Assembly (NCBI GenBank): GCA_002839375.1
Contig: PGXY01000011.1
Coordinates: 124,001 to 188,000 of the forward strand
Length of the DNA: 64,000 nt
DNA from: Spirochaetae bacterium HGW-Spirochaetae-1
GTDB lineage: Bacteria; Spirochaetota; UBA4802; UBA5550
Reading direction: 5' to 3'
The notes under the pieces are model-generated. The model ran no database searches, was not told where the DNA came from, and saw nothing but the letters and a program-made list of their open reading frames with translations. Made by a program: the position numbers and the translations under genes. Positions 1 to 9,154 of the stretch are shown here, one piece after another (within the stretch, counting starts at the first letter, position 1; every line of letters begins with the position of its first letter).

Positions 1-34
1 TTTCCCCGGCAATAATGAGATCAGGGTTTTACCC

Positions 35-1438
35 TCACGCAATGAGCCCCAGCTGCCTCTTCTTTCGGTAGTGGTCTTTCACTCCCTTGATAAATGTAAC
101 ACAGCGATTGATCTCCGTGAATTCCGGCAGACCGGCATTTTCAGCCACGGTGCGGTATTTGTCCATGTATTCCTGGCCGCCCGGTGCGATGAGCCACAGG
201 GCCACGGGTTTTTCATACCGGTCTTTGAGCTTTGCCAGGTCAGCCATGTGATCGGGCGCTGTGAATGTGGAGGCCAGGCCCTCAACGATGACGGAATCAA
301 CCGCGGGGTCCTTCATGACAGCCTCCAGGGCTGTTGTATATACTTTTGCCAGGCCGTTTTTTTCCACGGCGGGCCACAGGTCCACGGGGTGCGTGGGGTC
401 CATCCATTCCGGGAAGACGTTTTTAATCTCCTGCAGGGTCTCCGGTGAGAGTTCCGCCAGGGGAAGACCCTGGTCGTGGAGGAGGTCCGTGGTGATGATG
501 CCGGCGCCGCCCGAGAAGGTGATGACTGCCGTACCACCCCGGTGGTTGCCCATAACGGTTTTGGAAAAGCCGCGGATGACGTCCATGAGCTCATGGGTGT
601 CGTAGACCTGGACTATTCCCGCCTGTTTGAAGGCACCGGTGTAGACGGCTGATTCGCCCGAAAGGCTGGCCGTGTGACTCATGGCTGCTTTTGCGCCCAT
701 GGGGCTCCTGCCTGCCTTGAGTATAACAATGGGTTTATGCGTGGAACGGGCCAGCTCAAGGAACTTTCTGCCGTCGCTGATGGATTCGGAGTAGAGGCCG
801 ATAACGTCCGTGTTGTCGTCATTTATATAGTATTCCAGCAGTTCCGTTTCGTTAACGTCGCACTTGTTGCCGATGGAGGCCACCTTGCTGAGGCCCATAC
901 CGCCGCGTTCCAGCATCATCATGAGAAAACCGGCCGAGAGCATGCCGCTCTGGACAATGAGGGAAACATTGCCGGGCTGCATCAGGGTTTTCCAGTTATC
1001 CTGGTACATGAAGGAGAAAACGTTGCGGGAATGACCGTCGAGGAGACCCATGCAGTTGGGGCCCCAGAGACGGATGCCGTTTTCCCGGGCCAGCTTCATC
1101 GATTCATCCTGGAGGCGGCGTCCCTCATTACCCGTCTCGGAAAAACCGGCCGATTCGATGATGATGGCCTTCACTTTTTTGGCAGCGCAGGCTTTAATAG
1201 TTTCGGGCAGGAACTTCGCCGGGATGAAGTATATGACCAGGTCAAAATCTTCCGGTATGGAAGCGATGTCGGGATAGCAGGGAATGCCCAGTATTTCGGT
1301 ATACTTGGGGTTTACGGGATAGACCCTGCCCGTGTATCCTCCCAGGGCGTTTCTCAGTATGTGGAATCCGCCGCGCTGGGGATTGTCCGTGGCGCCCAGG
1401 ACGGCCACGCCTTTGGGATGAAAAAAATGATCGATCAT
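35..1438 (-). CDS. CoA-binding protein, acyl-CoA synthetase (NDP-forming) alpha-like
   Basis: This 467-residue protein resembles the alpha part of NDP-forming acetate/acyl-CoA ligases. It opens with a CoA-binding Rossmann domain (GVAVLGATDNP near residue 10, GPNCMGL near 125), followed by succinyl-CoA-ligase-like domains. SHTASLSGE near residue 255 holds the histidine that is phosphorylated in this family. The ATP-grasp beta domain is absent, so catalysis would need a separate beta subunit, which is not in the window. The gene starts 19 bp after the end of a TetR gene on the same strand, so the two are probably co-transcribed and controlled by that repressor. The acyl substrate cannot be read from the sequence. 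Confidence 0.82.
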   Translation of the reverse strand: MIDHFFHPKGVAVLGATDNPQRGGFHILRNALGGYTGRVYPVNPKYTEILGIPCYPDIASIPEDFDLVIYFIPAKFLPETIKACAAKKVKAIIIESAGFSETGNEGRRLQDESMKLARENGIRLWGPNCMGLLDGHSRNVFSFMYQDNWKTLMQPGNVSLIVQSGMLSAGFLMMMLERGGMGLSKVASIGNKCDVNETELLEYYINDDNTDVIGLYSESISDGRKFLELARSTHKPIVILKAGRSPMGAKAAMSHTASLSGESAVYTGAFKQAGIVQVYDTHELMDVIRGFSKTVMGNHRGGTAVITFSGGAGIITTDLLHDQGLPLAELSPETLQEIKNVFPEWMDPTHPVDLWPAVEKNGLAKVYTTALEAVMKDPAVDSVIVEGLASTFTAPDHMADLAKLKDRYEKPVALWLIAPGGQEYMDKYRTVAENAGLPEFTEINRCVTFIKGVKDHYRKKRQLGLIA

Positions 1439-1457
1439 GACAGTACTATCCTCCTCG

Positions 1458-2114
1458 TTATTTCAACACCAGTGCTTCTATGAAAACATTTTCAGCAAAG
1501 GTGAGCGTAGATTTCAGGTTTTTATTGAGCTTGTCCCCGGGATTTTTCATGTCCAGAGACTGAACGATTCCCAGGAACGCGCCCCAGAGAAGGTCCTGGA
1601 GCTGGTATACGTCGGATTTTTTAATGAGGCCCTGGTCCATGGCCAGGGTATAAATTTTTCTCATGCCGCGATAGCGCAGCCGCGCCGCATCGATGACCCT
1701 GGAACGCACTTCCTCGGTCACCTCGTCGATGATGCCCGTCAGGTTGAAGAGCATGAAAATCCGGAAGGCATCGGGGTCACGGCTGAAGATCCGGTAATAG
1801 GTGGCAAAATGGTCGCCGATGATAGCGGCGCCCGAGGTGTACTGGCCATGGGAGACTTTCTCCAGCATGGTTTCCATGTCGGTTTTGAGGTCCTCTATGA
1901 CGGGGTAGGTAATGGTGCAGTAGAGCTCATCCTTGGTCTTGAAATACTGGTATATGGTGGGTTTGGATATTTCCGCCTCGACGGCTATTTCATCCATGGT
2001 GGCTTTGCGGTATCCCCGCGATATGAACATCCTTTTTGCCGCATCGAGAATGGACTGCATGCGCTGCTGCCGTTCACGTTCCCTTCGTTCCTGTATCATT
2101 GTACGGTTATCCAT
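1458..2114 (-). CDS. TetR/AcrR-family transcriptional regulator
   Basis: A 218-residue one-domain regulator. Residues 15-60 form the TetR helix-turn-helix (ILDAAKRMFISRGYRKATMD, then ISKPTIYQYFKTKDELY). The rest is a helical ligand-binding and dimerisation domain with no recognisable ligand signature. It is the first gene of a two-gene unit with the CoA-ligase-like gene. A strong inverted repeat just upstream (2123-2159) is the obvious autoregulatory operator. By analogy with similar pairs, the ligand may be an acyl-CoA or fatty acid, but that is inference. Confidence 0.88.
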   Translation of the reverse strand: MDNRTMIQERRERERQQRMQSILDAAKRMFISRGYRKATMDEIAVEAEISKPTIYQYFKTKDELYCTITYPVIEDLKTDMETMLEKVSHGQYTSGAAIIGDHFATYYRIFSRDPDAFRIFMLFNLTGIIDEVTEEVRSRVIDAARLRYRGMRKIYTLAMDQGLIKKSDVYQLQDLLWGAFLGIVQSLDMKNPGDKLNKNLKSTLTFAENVFIEALVLK

Positions 2115-2122
2115 GTATTTAA

Positions 2123-2159
2123 CTTAACTGATAGTTAAATCATTTTACTATCAGTTAAG
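2123..2159 (-). promoter_or_regulatory. Inverted-repeat operator upstream of the TetR gene
   Basis: CTTAACTGATAG (2123-2134) and CTATCAGTTAAG (2148-2159) are perfect 12-bp inverted repeats separated by 13 bp. They begin 9 bp upstream of the TetR start codon. The position and dyad symmetry are typical of a TetR operator overlapping its own promoter. Confidence 0.7.
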
Positions 2160-2200
2160 CAATTGGCAGATTGTCAAGCCATTAATGTATGCTAACGAAG

Positions 2201-2381
2201 GCCCCCGGCGAAAATAGTCAAACTGTTCATAAACATACAGTCGCCACCCCTGGGAGGGGTTTTGAAATTGCTGTTGTTAAGCATTTTTAAAAGACTATTT
2301 TCAGATGACTGAGAGGTTTCAACGCCCCTTGTGGGGGCGGCGAGAATGAGTGCCGGTATCATATTGATACTTTCGCCGGGG
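2201..2381. repeat. Intergenic inverted-repeat element, copy 1
   Basis: This element fills the gap between the TetR and GGDEF genes. It begins with CCCCCGGCGAA and ends with TTCGCCGGGG, so it has terminal inverted repeats. Inside are hairpin-forming blocks: TGTCGCCACCCCTGGGAGG near 2230 and CGCCCCTTGTGGGGGCGGCG near 2325. Related copies lie at 5805-5901, 11171-11238 and 12685-12835. It has no ORF, so it looks like a non-autonomous REP- or MITE-like element. Confidence 0.7.
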
Positions 2382-2399
2382 TCCCAGGAGGGGGGATTG

Positions 2400-3362
2400 C
2401 TAATCAACGTGCTCTACGCGGTTGCGGCCCAGTTTTTTGGCGTGGTACAGGGAGGCGTCGGCCTTTTCGCGGAAGGCCGCCAGTTCCCGGGCCGTTTCGG
2501 GAAAGGAGCTGATGCCCAGGCTGGCAGTTACCGTGATGGCTTCCCCGCCGAAAAAGGAGGAAAAATCATTTTTTTCAACATCGAGGCGGATATTCTCTGC
2601 AATGCTTCCGGCCCTGGCGAGGTCCGCTTCGGGCAGTAGAATGGAAAATTCATCGCCACCGTAACGGGCAATGATGCCGTGTTTACTGATGTTTTTTTCT
2701 ATGAGGGTCACCAGGGTCTTGATTAGGGAGTCACCGGTTTTATTGCCGTATTTTTCATTGATGTCACGGAAATTATCGATATCCATCATGATGAGCGAGA
2801 GGGGCTTGTTATTGCTCACGGAAATGGAAAAGAAATTTTCCAGGGCGTCATCCAGGAATGCCCTGTTGTACACGCCCGTCATCTCGTCGGTAATGACACG
2901 GCGGCTTGCCTTTTCTCCCCACTGCAGAATGTCGGAAAGGAACATGCTGGTGTTGGCGAAACTGTAGACCGTTGAATTAAGCATATGAAAGAGTATCTGC
3001 ACCGCTATGCCGGTGTCCCGGTTCATGAGGTTGTGCAACTGGTCCTCCGTCATGGTAAGTATTTCGCCTTTCAGTGTCCCGATACAGGCCGTGAGGGATG
3101 GCCTGTCGCTGAAAAATGATACGATGTTGAAGACGTTCCCGGGGTGAAATTCCCCCTGTTTTCGTTCAACACGACCCGGCATTTTGAGGATGCTGTCGAT
3201 AGCTCCGTCCAGTACAATGAAGAGTCTCCGGTCAACTTTGTCCTGGGGGACCACTACATCGCCTTTGTCAAAGGTGTACAGGGAGAAGGAATCAATGACA
3301 ATGTCCAGTTCATCGCTGCTGAGTTGTGAAAATATATTGAGTTTTTTCAGTCTGTCTTTCAT
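2400..3362 (-). CDS. Cyclic-nucleotide-binding-domain diguanylate cyclase
   Basis: 320 residues. Residues 1-125 form a cNMP-binding (CRP-like) beta-barrel; residues 155-318 form a GGDEF domain that starts at DEMTGVYNRAFLDD and has the intact catalytic motif YGGDEFS. It should make cyclic di-GMP from two GTP in the cytoplasm, gated by a small ligand or by the barrel acting as a sensor. There are no membrane segments. It follows a paralogue of the same architecture after 12 bp, so the two form an operon and probably arose by duplication. I saw no RxxD inhibitory site just before the GGDEF motif. Confidence 0.9.
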   Translation of the reverse strand: MKDRLKKLNIFSQLSSDELDIVIDSFSLYTFDKGDVVVPQDKVDRRLFIVLDGAIDSILKMPGRVERKQGEFHPGNVFNIVSFFSDRPSLTACIGTLKGEILTMTEDQLHNLMNRDTGIAVQILFHMLNSTVYSFANTSMFLSDILQWGEKASRRVITDEMTGVYNRAFLDDALENFFSISVSNNKPLSLIMMDIDNFRDINEKYGNKTGDSLIKTLVTLIEKNISKHGIIARYGGDEFSILLPEADLARAGSIAENIRLDVEKNDFSSFFGGEAITVTASLGISSFPETARELAAFREKADASLYHAKKLGRNRVEHVD

Positions 3363-3374
3363 GAGATTCCTTTG

Positions 3375-4343
3375 TCAGGCCACTATTTTTCCGCCTCCGG
3401 CACTGCGGGCCCGGAGCATTCTTTCATGTGCCTTTTCCACCAGGGATTTGCTGCTCCCGGCATTATCGGGATACATGGCGATACCGATGCTTGATTTGAG
3501 AACCATCTCGGCATTCCCGGTTATGGCAGCCAGGTCGATTTCTTTATATGCCGCCTGGAGTTCCCTGGCAATGCCGATGGCCTTCTCGCGGTTTACGTTA
3601 AGGAGAACCGCGGCATATTCATCACCCCTGAAGCGCACACCCATATCCTCCTCGCGGAGCACGGACTGGAGGTAAATGGCCATGAGACGCAGGACCTGGT
3701 CGCCCGCCTCGTGGCCGAAGTTGTCATTGATTTCCTTGAAGTTGTCGGGCTTGATGATGAGAAGGGCGGCGCTGCTCTCCAGTTCCGGCAGGAGATTCAC
3801 AAAATCCTCCTGGAGGTAGATTCGGTTGTAGAGGCCTGTGAGCTTATCCATGAGGAGCTGCTTGCGCAGGTCCGTGACCCACCGGGCCTTCTGCTGTACC
3901 TCCATGTTTATGTTCCAGATCCTGTCGGAGACTATGCCCAGGAGGCGGTAGAGCAGATTGGCGAAAACGTCGGGATGGCGTTGGAAAATATCCGATGAGG
4001 TATGTGCTTCGTCCGGGAAGCGCAGGAGCATGGTATCCTTGTCGGCAAAGGCCGAAGCGCTGCGCAGAGACTGGCCGAGAAAATCCAGCTCGCCGAAGGA
4101 CTCGCCCTCGATGATCTGGGCGATTTCGATATCGTCACCGTCCTTGACGTTTATGATCCCCACGCGTCCCTGTTCCACCACGTAAAAATCTCTGGCCAGG
4201 GAGCCCTGGACGAACACGGGCTTCCCCTTTTTTATATGAACAAATTCGCAGTACCGCGAAATCGTGTCCAGTTCATATTCCCGGAGCTCCCGGAAAAAAT
4301 CGACCTTCCGGAGCAGTTCTACTTTATCTTCGTGCAGTGCCAT
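3375..4343 (-). CDS. Cyclic-nucleotide-binding-domain GGDEF protein with variant motif
   Basis: 322 residues with the same layout as its downstream neighbour: a cNMP-binding barrel at about residues 12-125 (GESFGELDFLG is the phosphate-binding-cassette region), then a GGDEF domain from DKLTGLYNRIYLQED. The active-site motif reads RFRGDEYAA, so the first glycine of GGDEF is arginine and the last position is tyrosine. The acidic pair is kept, so activity is possible but less certain; it could be a GTP- or c-di-GMP-sensing partner of the intact cyclase. It is the first gene of the two-gene unit. The 191-bp gap beyond its start holds nothing recognisable apart from room for a promoter. Confidence 0.86.
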   Translation of the reverse strand: MALHEDKVELLRKVDFFRELREYELDTISRYCEFVHIKKGKPVFVQGSLARDFYVVEQGRVGIINVKDGDDIEIAQIIEGESFGELDFLGQSLRSASAFADKDTMLLRFPDEAHTSSDIFQRHPDVFANLLYRLLGIVSDRIWNINMEVQQKARWVTDLRKQLLMDKLTGLYNRIYLQEDFVNLLPELESSAALLIIKPDNFKEINDNFGHEAGDQVLRLMAIYLQSVLREEDMGVRFRGDEYAAVLLNVNREKAIGIARELQAAYKEIDLAAITGNAEMVLKSSIGIAMYPDNAGSSKSLVEKAHERMLRARSAGGGKIVA

Positions 4344-4534
4344 GGGTTCCTATGTATATCGACAGGTTTGTAATTCTAAATAAGTGTAATATGGTACCGG
4401 TATTTCTGTCAATAACAAGTCAGGGAGAAATCAAAAGAATGTCGCCACAGAGGCACGGTGAGTTTGATATGACGGATTCAGCTTGAGTTGCATACCAGTG
4501 AGGAGTGCATGGATAGGAGTAAAATACAGAATTT

Positions 4535-5662
4535 TTAAATTTTAATGAAGACTTTTTTCCGGTACAGAGAAGCCATGGCAAGCACCCACAGAATCAGAAA
4601 ACCCAGCGCATAGCCCAGGGAGGCGGCGCAGGGCTCCAGCCACGATGCATAAAGTGTCCGGTGAATCATAGCTTTCATGGTAATTGCCGTGCCCGGCATG
4701 GTGGTGACGGCGAGAAATTTTCCCAGGGCCGAGGAAAGGATGTAGGCTGTCAGGGCATTGGCGCCCAGGACCGTGAAGGGCATGGCCCACTTTGAGAACC
4801 CTTTCGTGTCCATGATCCGCCGCAGCAGGGAAAGATGCGCCAGGGCCAGGCCTGTCATAAAAAGAACATACGATGGTGTCCAGAGATTTTTGTTTATGGG
4901 TATCCAGCGGTCCAGGGCCAGGCCCGCTGCGGTACAGATAATGGCTGCAGCAATCATGAGGACCGATTTCACTTTTTCCGGTATGCCGGAACGCAGAAGG
5001 TCCGCCGTGAAGACACCTGCCAGGGTCGATACTGCGGCGGGCAGGGTAGAGAGGATTCCCTCGGGATCAAAGCCCGGGACCGGGGCATGCTCATAGGTAT
5101 GTCCTGCCAGAATGAGGCGGTCCAGGTACAGACACCAGTTTGCATCCAGGGCAAGGCCCGGAGCAGGGGAGCCGGGCGGCGGTATAAAAAGAAGCAGTGC
5201 TCCGTATCCCGCCAGTATGGTCAGGGCAATAATCCATTGATACGTCCGTTTCATGTAGAGAAAAGACAGGGCAGCCAGGAGGTAACAGAGGCCTATGCGC
5301 TGGAGCACGCCGGGAATGCGCATCGCGGCAAAATCAAAGTTCGGGAAAAGGTTCAGGATAATTCCCAGCAGAACAAGAAGGCCCGTGCGTCTCGGGATTT
5401 TGAGGATCAATGCCTTTTTCGGTGCCCCGTCTTCAATTTTTGATGATAACGACAGGGGGATGGACATACCCACGGCGAAGAGGAAAAAGGGAAAGACAAT
5501 ATCAGCGCCGTGCCAGCCGTGCCACGCCGCGTGTCTGAGAAAGGGATATACGCCGGACCAGTCGCCCTGATTGTTCACGATAATCATCATGGCGATGGTC
5601 ATGCCCCGGAACACGTCCAGGGAGAGAAGGCGCTTTCTGGTGTTGTCGGTTGCCTGTTTCAT
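4535..5662 (-). CDS. HGSNAT/DUF5009-type membrane acyltransferase
   Basis: A 375-residue integral membrane protein with about ten predicted helices. The N-terminus RLLSLDVFRGMTIAMMIIVN, followed by WHGWHGADIVFPFFLF, is the hallmark of the family that includes heparan-alpha-glucosaminide N-acetyltransferase and bacterial DUF5009 proteins. The histidine in the HGADIVFPFF region is the likely acetyl carrier that moves acetyl groups across the membrane. The bacterial substrate is probably a cell-envelope sugar, which is inference. It stands alone, with no gene in its operon. Confidence 0.82.
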   Translation of the reverse strand: MKQATDNTRKRLLSLDVFRGMTIAMMIIVNNQGDWSGVYPFLRHAAWHGWHGADIVFPFFLFAVGMSIPLSLSSKIEDGAPKKALILKIPRRTGLLVLLGIILNLFPNFDFAAMRIPGVLQRIGLCYLLAALSFLYMKRTYQWIIALTILAGYGALLLFIPPPGSPAPGLALDANWCLYLDRLILAGHTYEHAPVPGFDPEGILSTLPAAVSTLAGVFTADLLRSGIPEKVKSVLMIAAAIICTAAGLALDRWIPINKNLWTPSYVLFMTGLALAHLSLLRRIMDTKGFSKWAMPFTVLGANALTAYILSSALGKFLAVTTMPGTAITMKAMIHRTLYASWLEPCAASLGYALGFLILWVLAMASLYRKKVFIKI

Positions 5663-5804
5663 GGGTTTCCGGTACTTTTATTACGTGATTTATGCAATGT
5701 CAATTATTATGATGGTTGGGAAGAGAATATTTCATTGCTGCAAGTCATTTTTGGCTTGAATTATCAGCCTCTCTGTAATTAGTGAATAATGACTATTTGG
5801 CCTA

Positions 5805-5901
5805 AAATCCCCAAGAGGGGGGCTTCCATAAAATGGATTTCAAACCCCAACCGGGGGTGGCGACTGAAAATTTTTATTATATAAGTATCTTCGCCGGGGG
5901 C
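5805..5901. repeat. Intergenic inverted-repeat element, copy 2 (partial)
   Basis: This copy holds the right half of the element described at 2201: GGGGGTGGCGAC near 5855 and the terminal TTCGCCGGGGGC at 5890-5901. The left half is reduced to CCCCAAGAGGGGGG. It lies directly ahead of the UbiD-like gene and leaves about 26 bp for its leader, so it may sit inside that transcript. Confidence 0.55.
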
Positions 5902-5927
5902 GTTGTACTAAAATTCGGAGTGAACCC

Positions 5928-7370
5928 ATGGCATTTAAAAACCTGCACGATTTTATAGACGCCCTTGAAAAGAAGGGTGAACTGAGGCGGATATCCGTGG
6001 AAGTGGACCCCTTCCTTGAAATAACGGAAATCACGGACCGCATGAGCAAGCCCGCGGGACCGGCCCTGCTCTTTGAAAAGGTGAAGGGCTCGCCCTATCC
6101 GCTGCTCATCAATGCCTTCGGCAGTTTCGGCCGCATGGAGCTGGCCCTGAACTGCAACTCCCTCGACGATGTAGCCGCGAAGATCGAGGGCCTGATAAAA
6201 ATGCAGCCGCCCCGGGGGCTCATGGACAAAATCAGGATGCTTCTGCAACTGAAGGATATAGCTTCCCTCATGCCGAAACAGGTGTCCCGTGCCGCCTGTC
6301 AGGAGCAGGTTTTTGATTCGGGCCCGCTGCTTGATTTGCTGCCCATCCAGACCTGCTGGCCCGGTGACGGCGGTCCCTTTATCACCCTGCCGCTTGTGAT
6401 CACAAAAGATCCGGAAACAGGCATCCAGAACATGGGCATGTACCGAATGCATAAATACGATAACACCTCAACGGGCATGCACTGGCAGTACAACAAGGAC
6501 GGCGCACGTCATTATGAAAAGTATAAAAAACTGGGGAAACGCATGGATGTAGCCGTGGCCCTGGGAGGCATACCCGCCGTTACCTACGCGGCATCGGCAC
6601 CCCTGCCGCCCGATGTGCCGGAACTCCTCTTCGCGGGATTCCTGGAGTCCCGGGCCATAGAAGTGGTGAAGGCAAAGACCGTGGATCTCCTGGTGCCTGC
6701 CGAATCGGACTTCATCATCGAGGGTTACGTTGATCCCGGTGATACGCGCATCGAGGGGCCCTTCGGCGATCATACGGGATTTTATTCCGCCGCCGATATT
6801 TACCCCGTATTCCATGTAACGTGCATAACGGCGCGGCACGGCGCCGTGTACCCTTCCACGATCGTGGGCAAGCCGCCCATGGAGGACTGCTACATGGCCA
6901 AGGCCACGGAGCGGCTGTTCCTGCCTATGCTGAAGTTCGTCATACCCGAGGTCGTGGATATGAACCTGCCCATGGAGGGAGTATTCCACAACTGCGCCCT
7001 GGTTTCCATTAACAAGGAATTTCCCGGCCAGGCCAAGAAGGTAATCAATGCATTCTGGGGCCTGGGGCAGATGTCTTCCACGAAAAGCGTGGTGGTCTTT
7101 GACAAGGATATCGATCTGAATGATTCAAGCACGGTGCTCTGGAAACTCCTGAACAATGTGGACCCGCGGCGTGATATGATATTTTCCGAGGGACCCCTGG
7201 ACGCACTGGATCACAGCGCCCCCTATGCCAATTTTGGCGGCAAGGTGGGTATCGACGCTACGCGTAAAACAAAGGAGGAGGGCATGGGGCGACCCTGGCC
7301 CGACGAGATAGCCATGTCCGATGACATAAAAAAACTGGTGGACGGGCGGTGGAAAGAATATGGATTTTAA
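5928..7370 (+). CDS. UbiD-family menaquinone biosynthesis decarboxylase
   Basis: 480 residues, the usual length for UbiD-family decarboxylases that use prenylated FMN. Family signatures include IQTCWPGDGGPFITLPLV near residue 142, where metal and prFMN bind, and IEGPFGDHTGFYS near 275, with the conserved glutamate of the catalytic set. A GGAG ribosome site precedes the ATG. The downstream UbiA-like gene overlaps it by 11 bp. UbiD/UbiA pairs like this occur in both ubiquinone and futalosine menaquinone synthesis. With no other ubi or men gene in view, the futalosine route (MqnL-type role) is the more likely reading. Confidence 0.88.
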   Translation: MAFKNLHDFIDALEKKGELRRISVEVDPFLEITEITDRMSKPAGPALLFEKVKGSPYPLLINAFGSFGRMELALNCNSLDDVAAKIEGLIKMQPPRGLMDKIRMLLQLKDIASLMPKQVSRAACQEQVFDSGPLLDLLPIQTCWPGDGGPFITLPLVITKDPETGIQNMGMYRMHKYDNTSTGMHWQYNKDGARHYEKYKKLGKRMDVAVALGGIPAVTYAASAPLPPDVPELLFAGFLESRAIEVVKAKTVDLLVPAESDFIIEGYVDPGDTRIEGPFGDHTGFYSAADIYPVFHVTCITARHGAVYPSTIVGKPPMEDCYMAKATERLFLPMLKFVIPEVVDMNLPMEGVFHNCALVSINKEFPGQAKKVINAFWGLGQMSSTKSVVVFDKDIDLNDSSTVLWKLLNNVDPRRDMIFSEGPLDALDHSAPYANFGGKVGIDATRKTKEEGMGRPWPDEIAMSDDIKKLVDGRWKEYGF

Positions 7371-8220
7371 AAAATTCTCACAGATGATAATGATCGAACA
7401 GACCCTTTTTGCACTGCCTTTCGCCTACATGGGAATTCTCTTTGCCGGGGGAGGCTCGCCTGCGCAGTGGCTCTGGGCCACGCTGGCCCTTTTCGGCGCC
7501 CGTACAGCGGGCATGTCATTTAACCGGGTCCTGGATGCGCGTATCGATGCGAAAAATCCCCGCACGGCCGGAAGGCATATTCCCACGGGAGAGCTGTCCG
7601 TAGTGTCCGTGTGGCTTATGTCCCTGCTGGCCTGTGCCGTTCTTGTCGGGTCCTCATATATGCTGAACAGACTCTGTTTCTACCTTTCCTTTGTCGCCGT
7701 TGCGCTCCTCTTTACGTATTCGTTTTTTAAGCGTTTCAGCGCCTCGTCGCATTTTTACCTGGGATTTGTCGAGGCGGCGGCGCCTGTTGGGGGGTATCTT
7801 GCCGTGACCGGCGCCTTTGCGCCCATGGCCTTCATGCCCGGCCTTGCCATCATGTTCTGGATAGCCGGGCTGGATATTCTCTACGCCATGCAGGATATGG
7901 ACCATGACCGGCGCGAGGGACTTTTTTCCATTCCGGCTCGCTACGGCCGGGAAAAGGCCCTTGCCCTTTCAGGATCGTCATATGTTCTTGCCCTGGCCTC
8001 GCTGACGGGCGCCGGGATTATGGCCGGTCTGGGTCTTATGTACTGGACTGCCGTATCGGCCGTGGCATTTATCTTCTTCCGGCAGCAGGCCCTGGCGCGT
8101 ACCGAGGGACAGGAGCTACAGGCATCGGTGCTGCAGATATTTTCCCTTAACCGGTTTATTTCACCGGTTATCTTCATCGGAATGTTCATGGATGCCATGT
8201 TCAGAAATTTATTCCGGTGA
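7360..8220 (+). CDS. UbiA-like polyprenyltransferase
   Basis: A 286-residue membrane protein with about eight helices. The first prenyl-diphosphate motif is NRVLDARIDAKNPRTAGR near residue 52 and the second is DILYAMQDMDHDRREG near residue 172, both with the Asp clusters that hold Mg and diphosphate. It would attach an isoprenoid tail to an aromatic quinone precursor at the membrane. It overlaps the UbiD-like gene by 11 bp, so translation is coupled and the two steps are consecutive in quinone synthesis, most likely the MqnP/MqnL steps. Confidence 0.86.
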   Translation: MDFKKFSQMIMIEQTLFALPFAYMGILFAGGGSPAQWLWATLALFGARTAGMSFNRVLDARIDAKNPRTAGRHIPTGELSVVSVWLMSLLACAVLVGSSYMLNRLCFYLSFVAVALLFTYSFFKRFSASSHFYLGFVEAAAPVGGYLAVTGAFAPMAFMPGLAIMFWIAGLDILYAMQDMDHDRREGLFSIPARYGREKALALSGSSYVLALASLTGAGIMAGLGLMYWTAVSAVAFIFFRQQALARTEGQELQASVLQIFSLNRFISPVIFIGMFMDAMFRNLFR

Positions 8221-8319
8221 CGGGATCGCAATATTTTTATCGTGCGCTCTTAACATGGGGTTGACATCGAGAATGATCTGATGTTAAATGTAAACTTCAT
8301 TTGAAGGTGTATTATCCCC

Positions 8320-8703
8320 ATGGAAAAATCAATAATACAGTATTTATTTAAACGTATTCCCATCAATACCATTTATCTGTATGGTTCTTTCGGGAGAGGT
8401 ATGGAGAGAAACGATAGTGATGTCGATATAGCCATAATTCCCGGGAAGGAACAGGATACAAAAGAGCTGTTTGATATATCCTGTGATTTGGCCGTAATAA
8501 TCGACAGGGATGTGGACCTGGTGGATTTTACCGCCGTTGATCCCTTTCTCCGTGCGGAGATAATAAGGAGCGGCAGAATCATTTATTGCGCCGATCATGA
8601 GGTTCGCCTGCAGCATGAAATGAGGGCACTGAAAGATTACAGCCGCATACGAGAGGAGCGGGCGATGATAATAGAGGCCAGGTATGGATGTTATTCTGAA
8701 TAA
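8320..8703 (+). CDS. mntA: Minimal nucleotidyltransferase (MntA-like antitoxin)
   Basis: 127 residues with the minimal nucleotidyltransferase signature GSFGRGMERNDSDVDIAII near residue 22: the GS helix start and the two catalytic aspartates. In MNT/HEPN modules this protein adds AMP to the HEPN partner and silences it. The next gene starts 20 bp before this one ends, the usual coupled arrangement. Both genes are on the plus strand between the UbiA and 5'-nucleotidase genes and look like a self-contained insertion. Confidence 0.85.
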   Translation: MEKSIIQYLFKRIPINTIYLYGSFGRGMERNDSDVDIAIIPGKEQDTKELFDISCDLAVIIDRDVDLVDFTAVDPFLRAEIIRSGRIIYCADHEVRLQHEMRALKDYSRIREERAMIIEARYGCYSE

Positions 8704-9106
8704 AGCCGATTCCATTGAACGATGCATAAAGCGGATTCATGAAGAGTATGATGAAAAACCTGAGAACCTGCGGAATTTTACACGGCAGGATTCTATCGTA
8801 CTGAATCTTCAGAGGGCGTGCGAGCTGGCCATCGATATGGCAAACTATGTCAATTCGCGATACCGCTTCAGCATTCCTAAAAGCAGTAGGGACAGTTTTA
8901 AAGTCCTCCAGGAAAAGAGAGTTATCAGCGAAGAAATAAGCGGCAGATTGCAGAAGATGGTGGGATTTAGAAATCTTGCCATTCATGATTACAGAAAACT
9001 AGATCTATCTATCCTCCAGTCCATCGTTGAGACTAATTTGCAGGATTTTACCGTTTACAGTGAAATGATTGTCACGTTTGTAAAAGAAAATCCCGTATTG
9101 TTATAA
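8684..9106 (+). CDS. hepT: HEPN (DUF86/HepT-like) toxin
   Basis: A 140-residue all-helical HEPN protein. RNLAIHDY near residue 103 is the RX4HXY RNase motif of HepT toxins. The HEPN protein is expected to cut RNA (tRNA in studied cases) unless modified by the MNT partner encoded by the overlapping upstream gene. Length and order match the known MNT-HEPN toxin-antitoxin modules. Confidence 0.85.
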   Translation: MDVILNKADSIERCIKRIHEEYDEKPENLRNFTRQDSIVLNLQRACELAIDMANYVNSRYRFSIPKSSRDSFKVLQEKRVISEEISGRLQKMVGFRNLAIHDYRKLDLSILQSIVETNLQDFTVYSEMIVTFVKENPVLL

Positions 9107-9154
9107 CACTGCGCATTTTTCAATCAACTGTTTTAAAAATATCCGGAGGTTTCC

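Noticed and set aside
674..1483. 269-residue plus-strand frame
   Set aside because: It lies opposite the well-supported CoA-ligase-like gene and has no family resemblance; it is an antisense shadow.
1437..2138. Plus-strand frame opposite the first TetR gene
   Set aside because: Antisense to an intact helix-turn-helix gene with its own operator.
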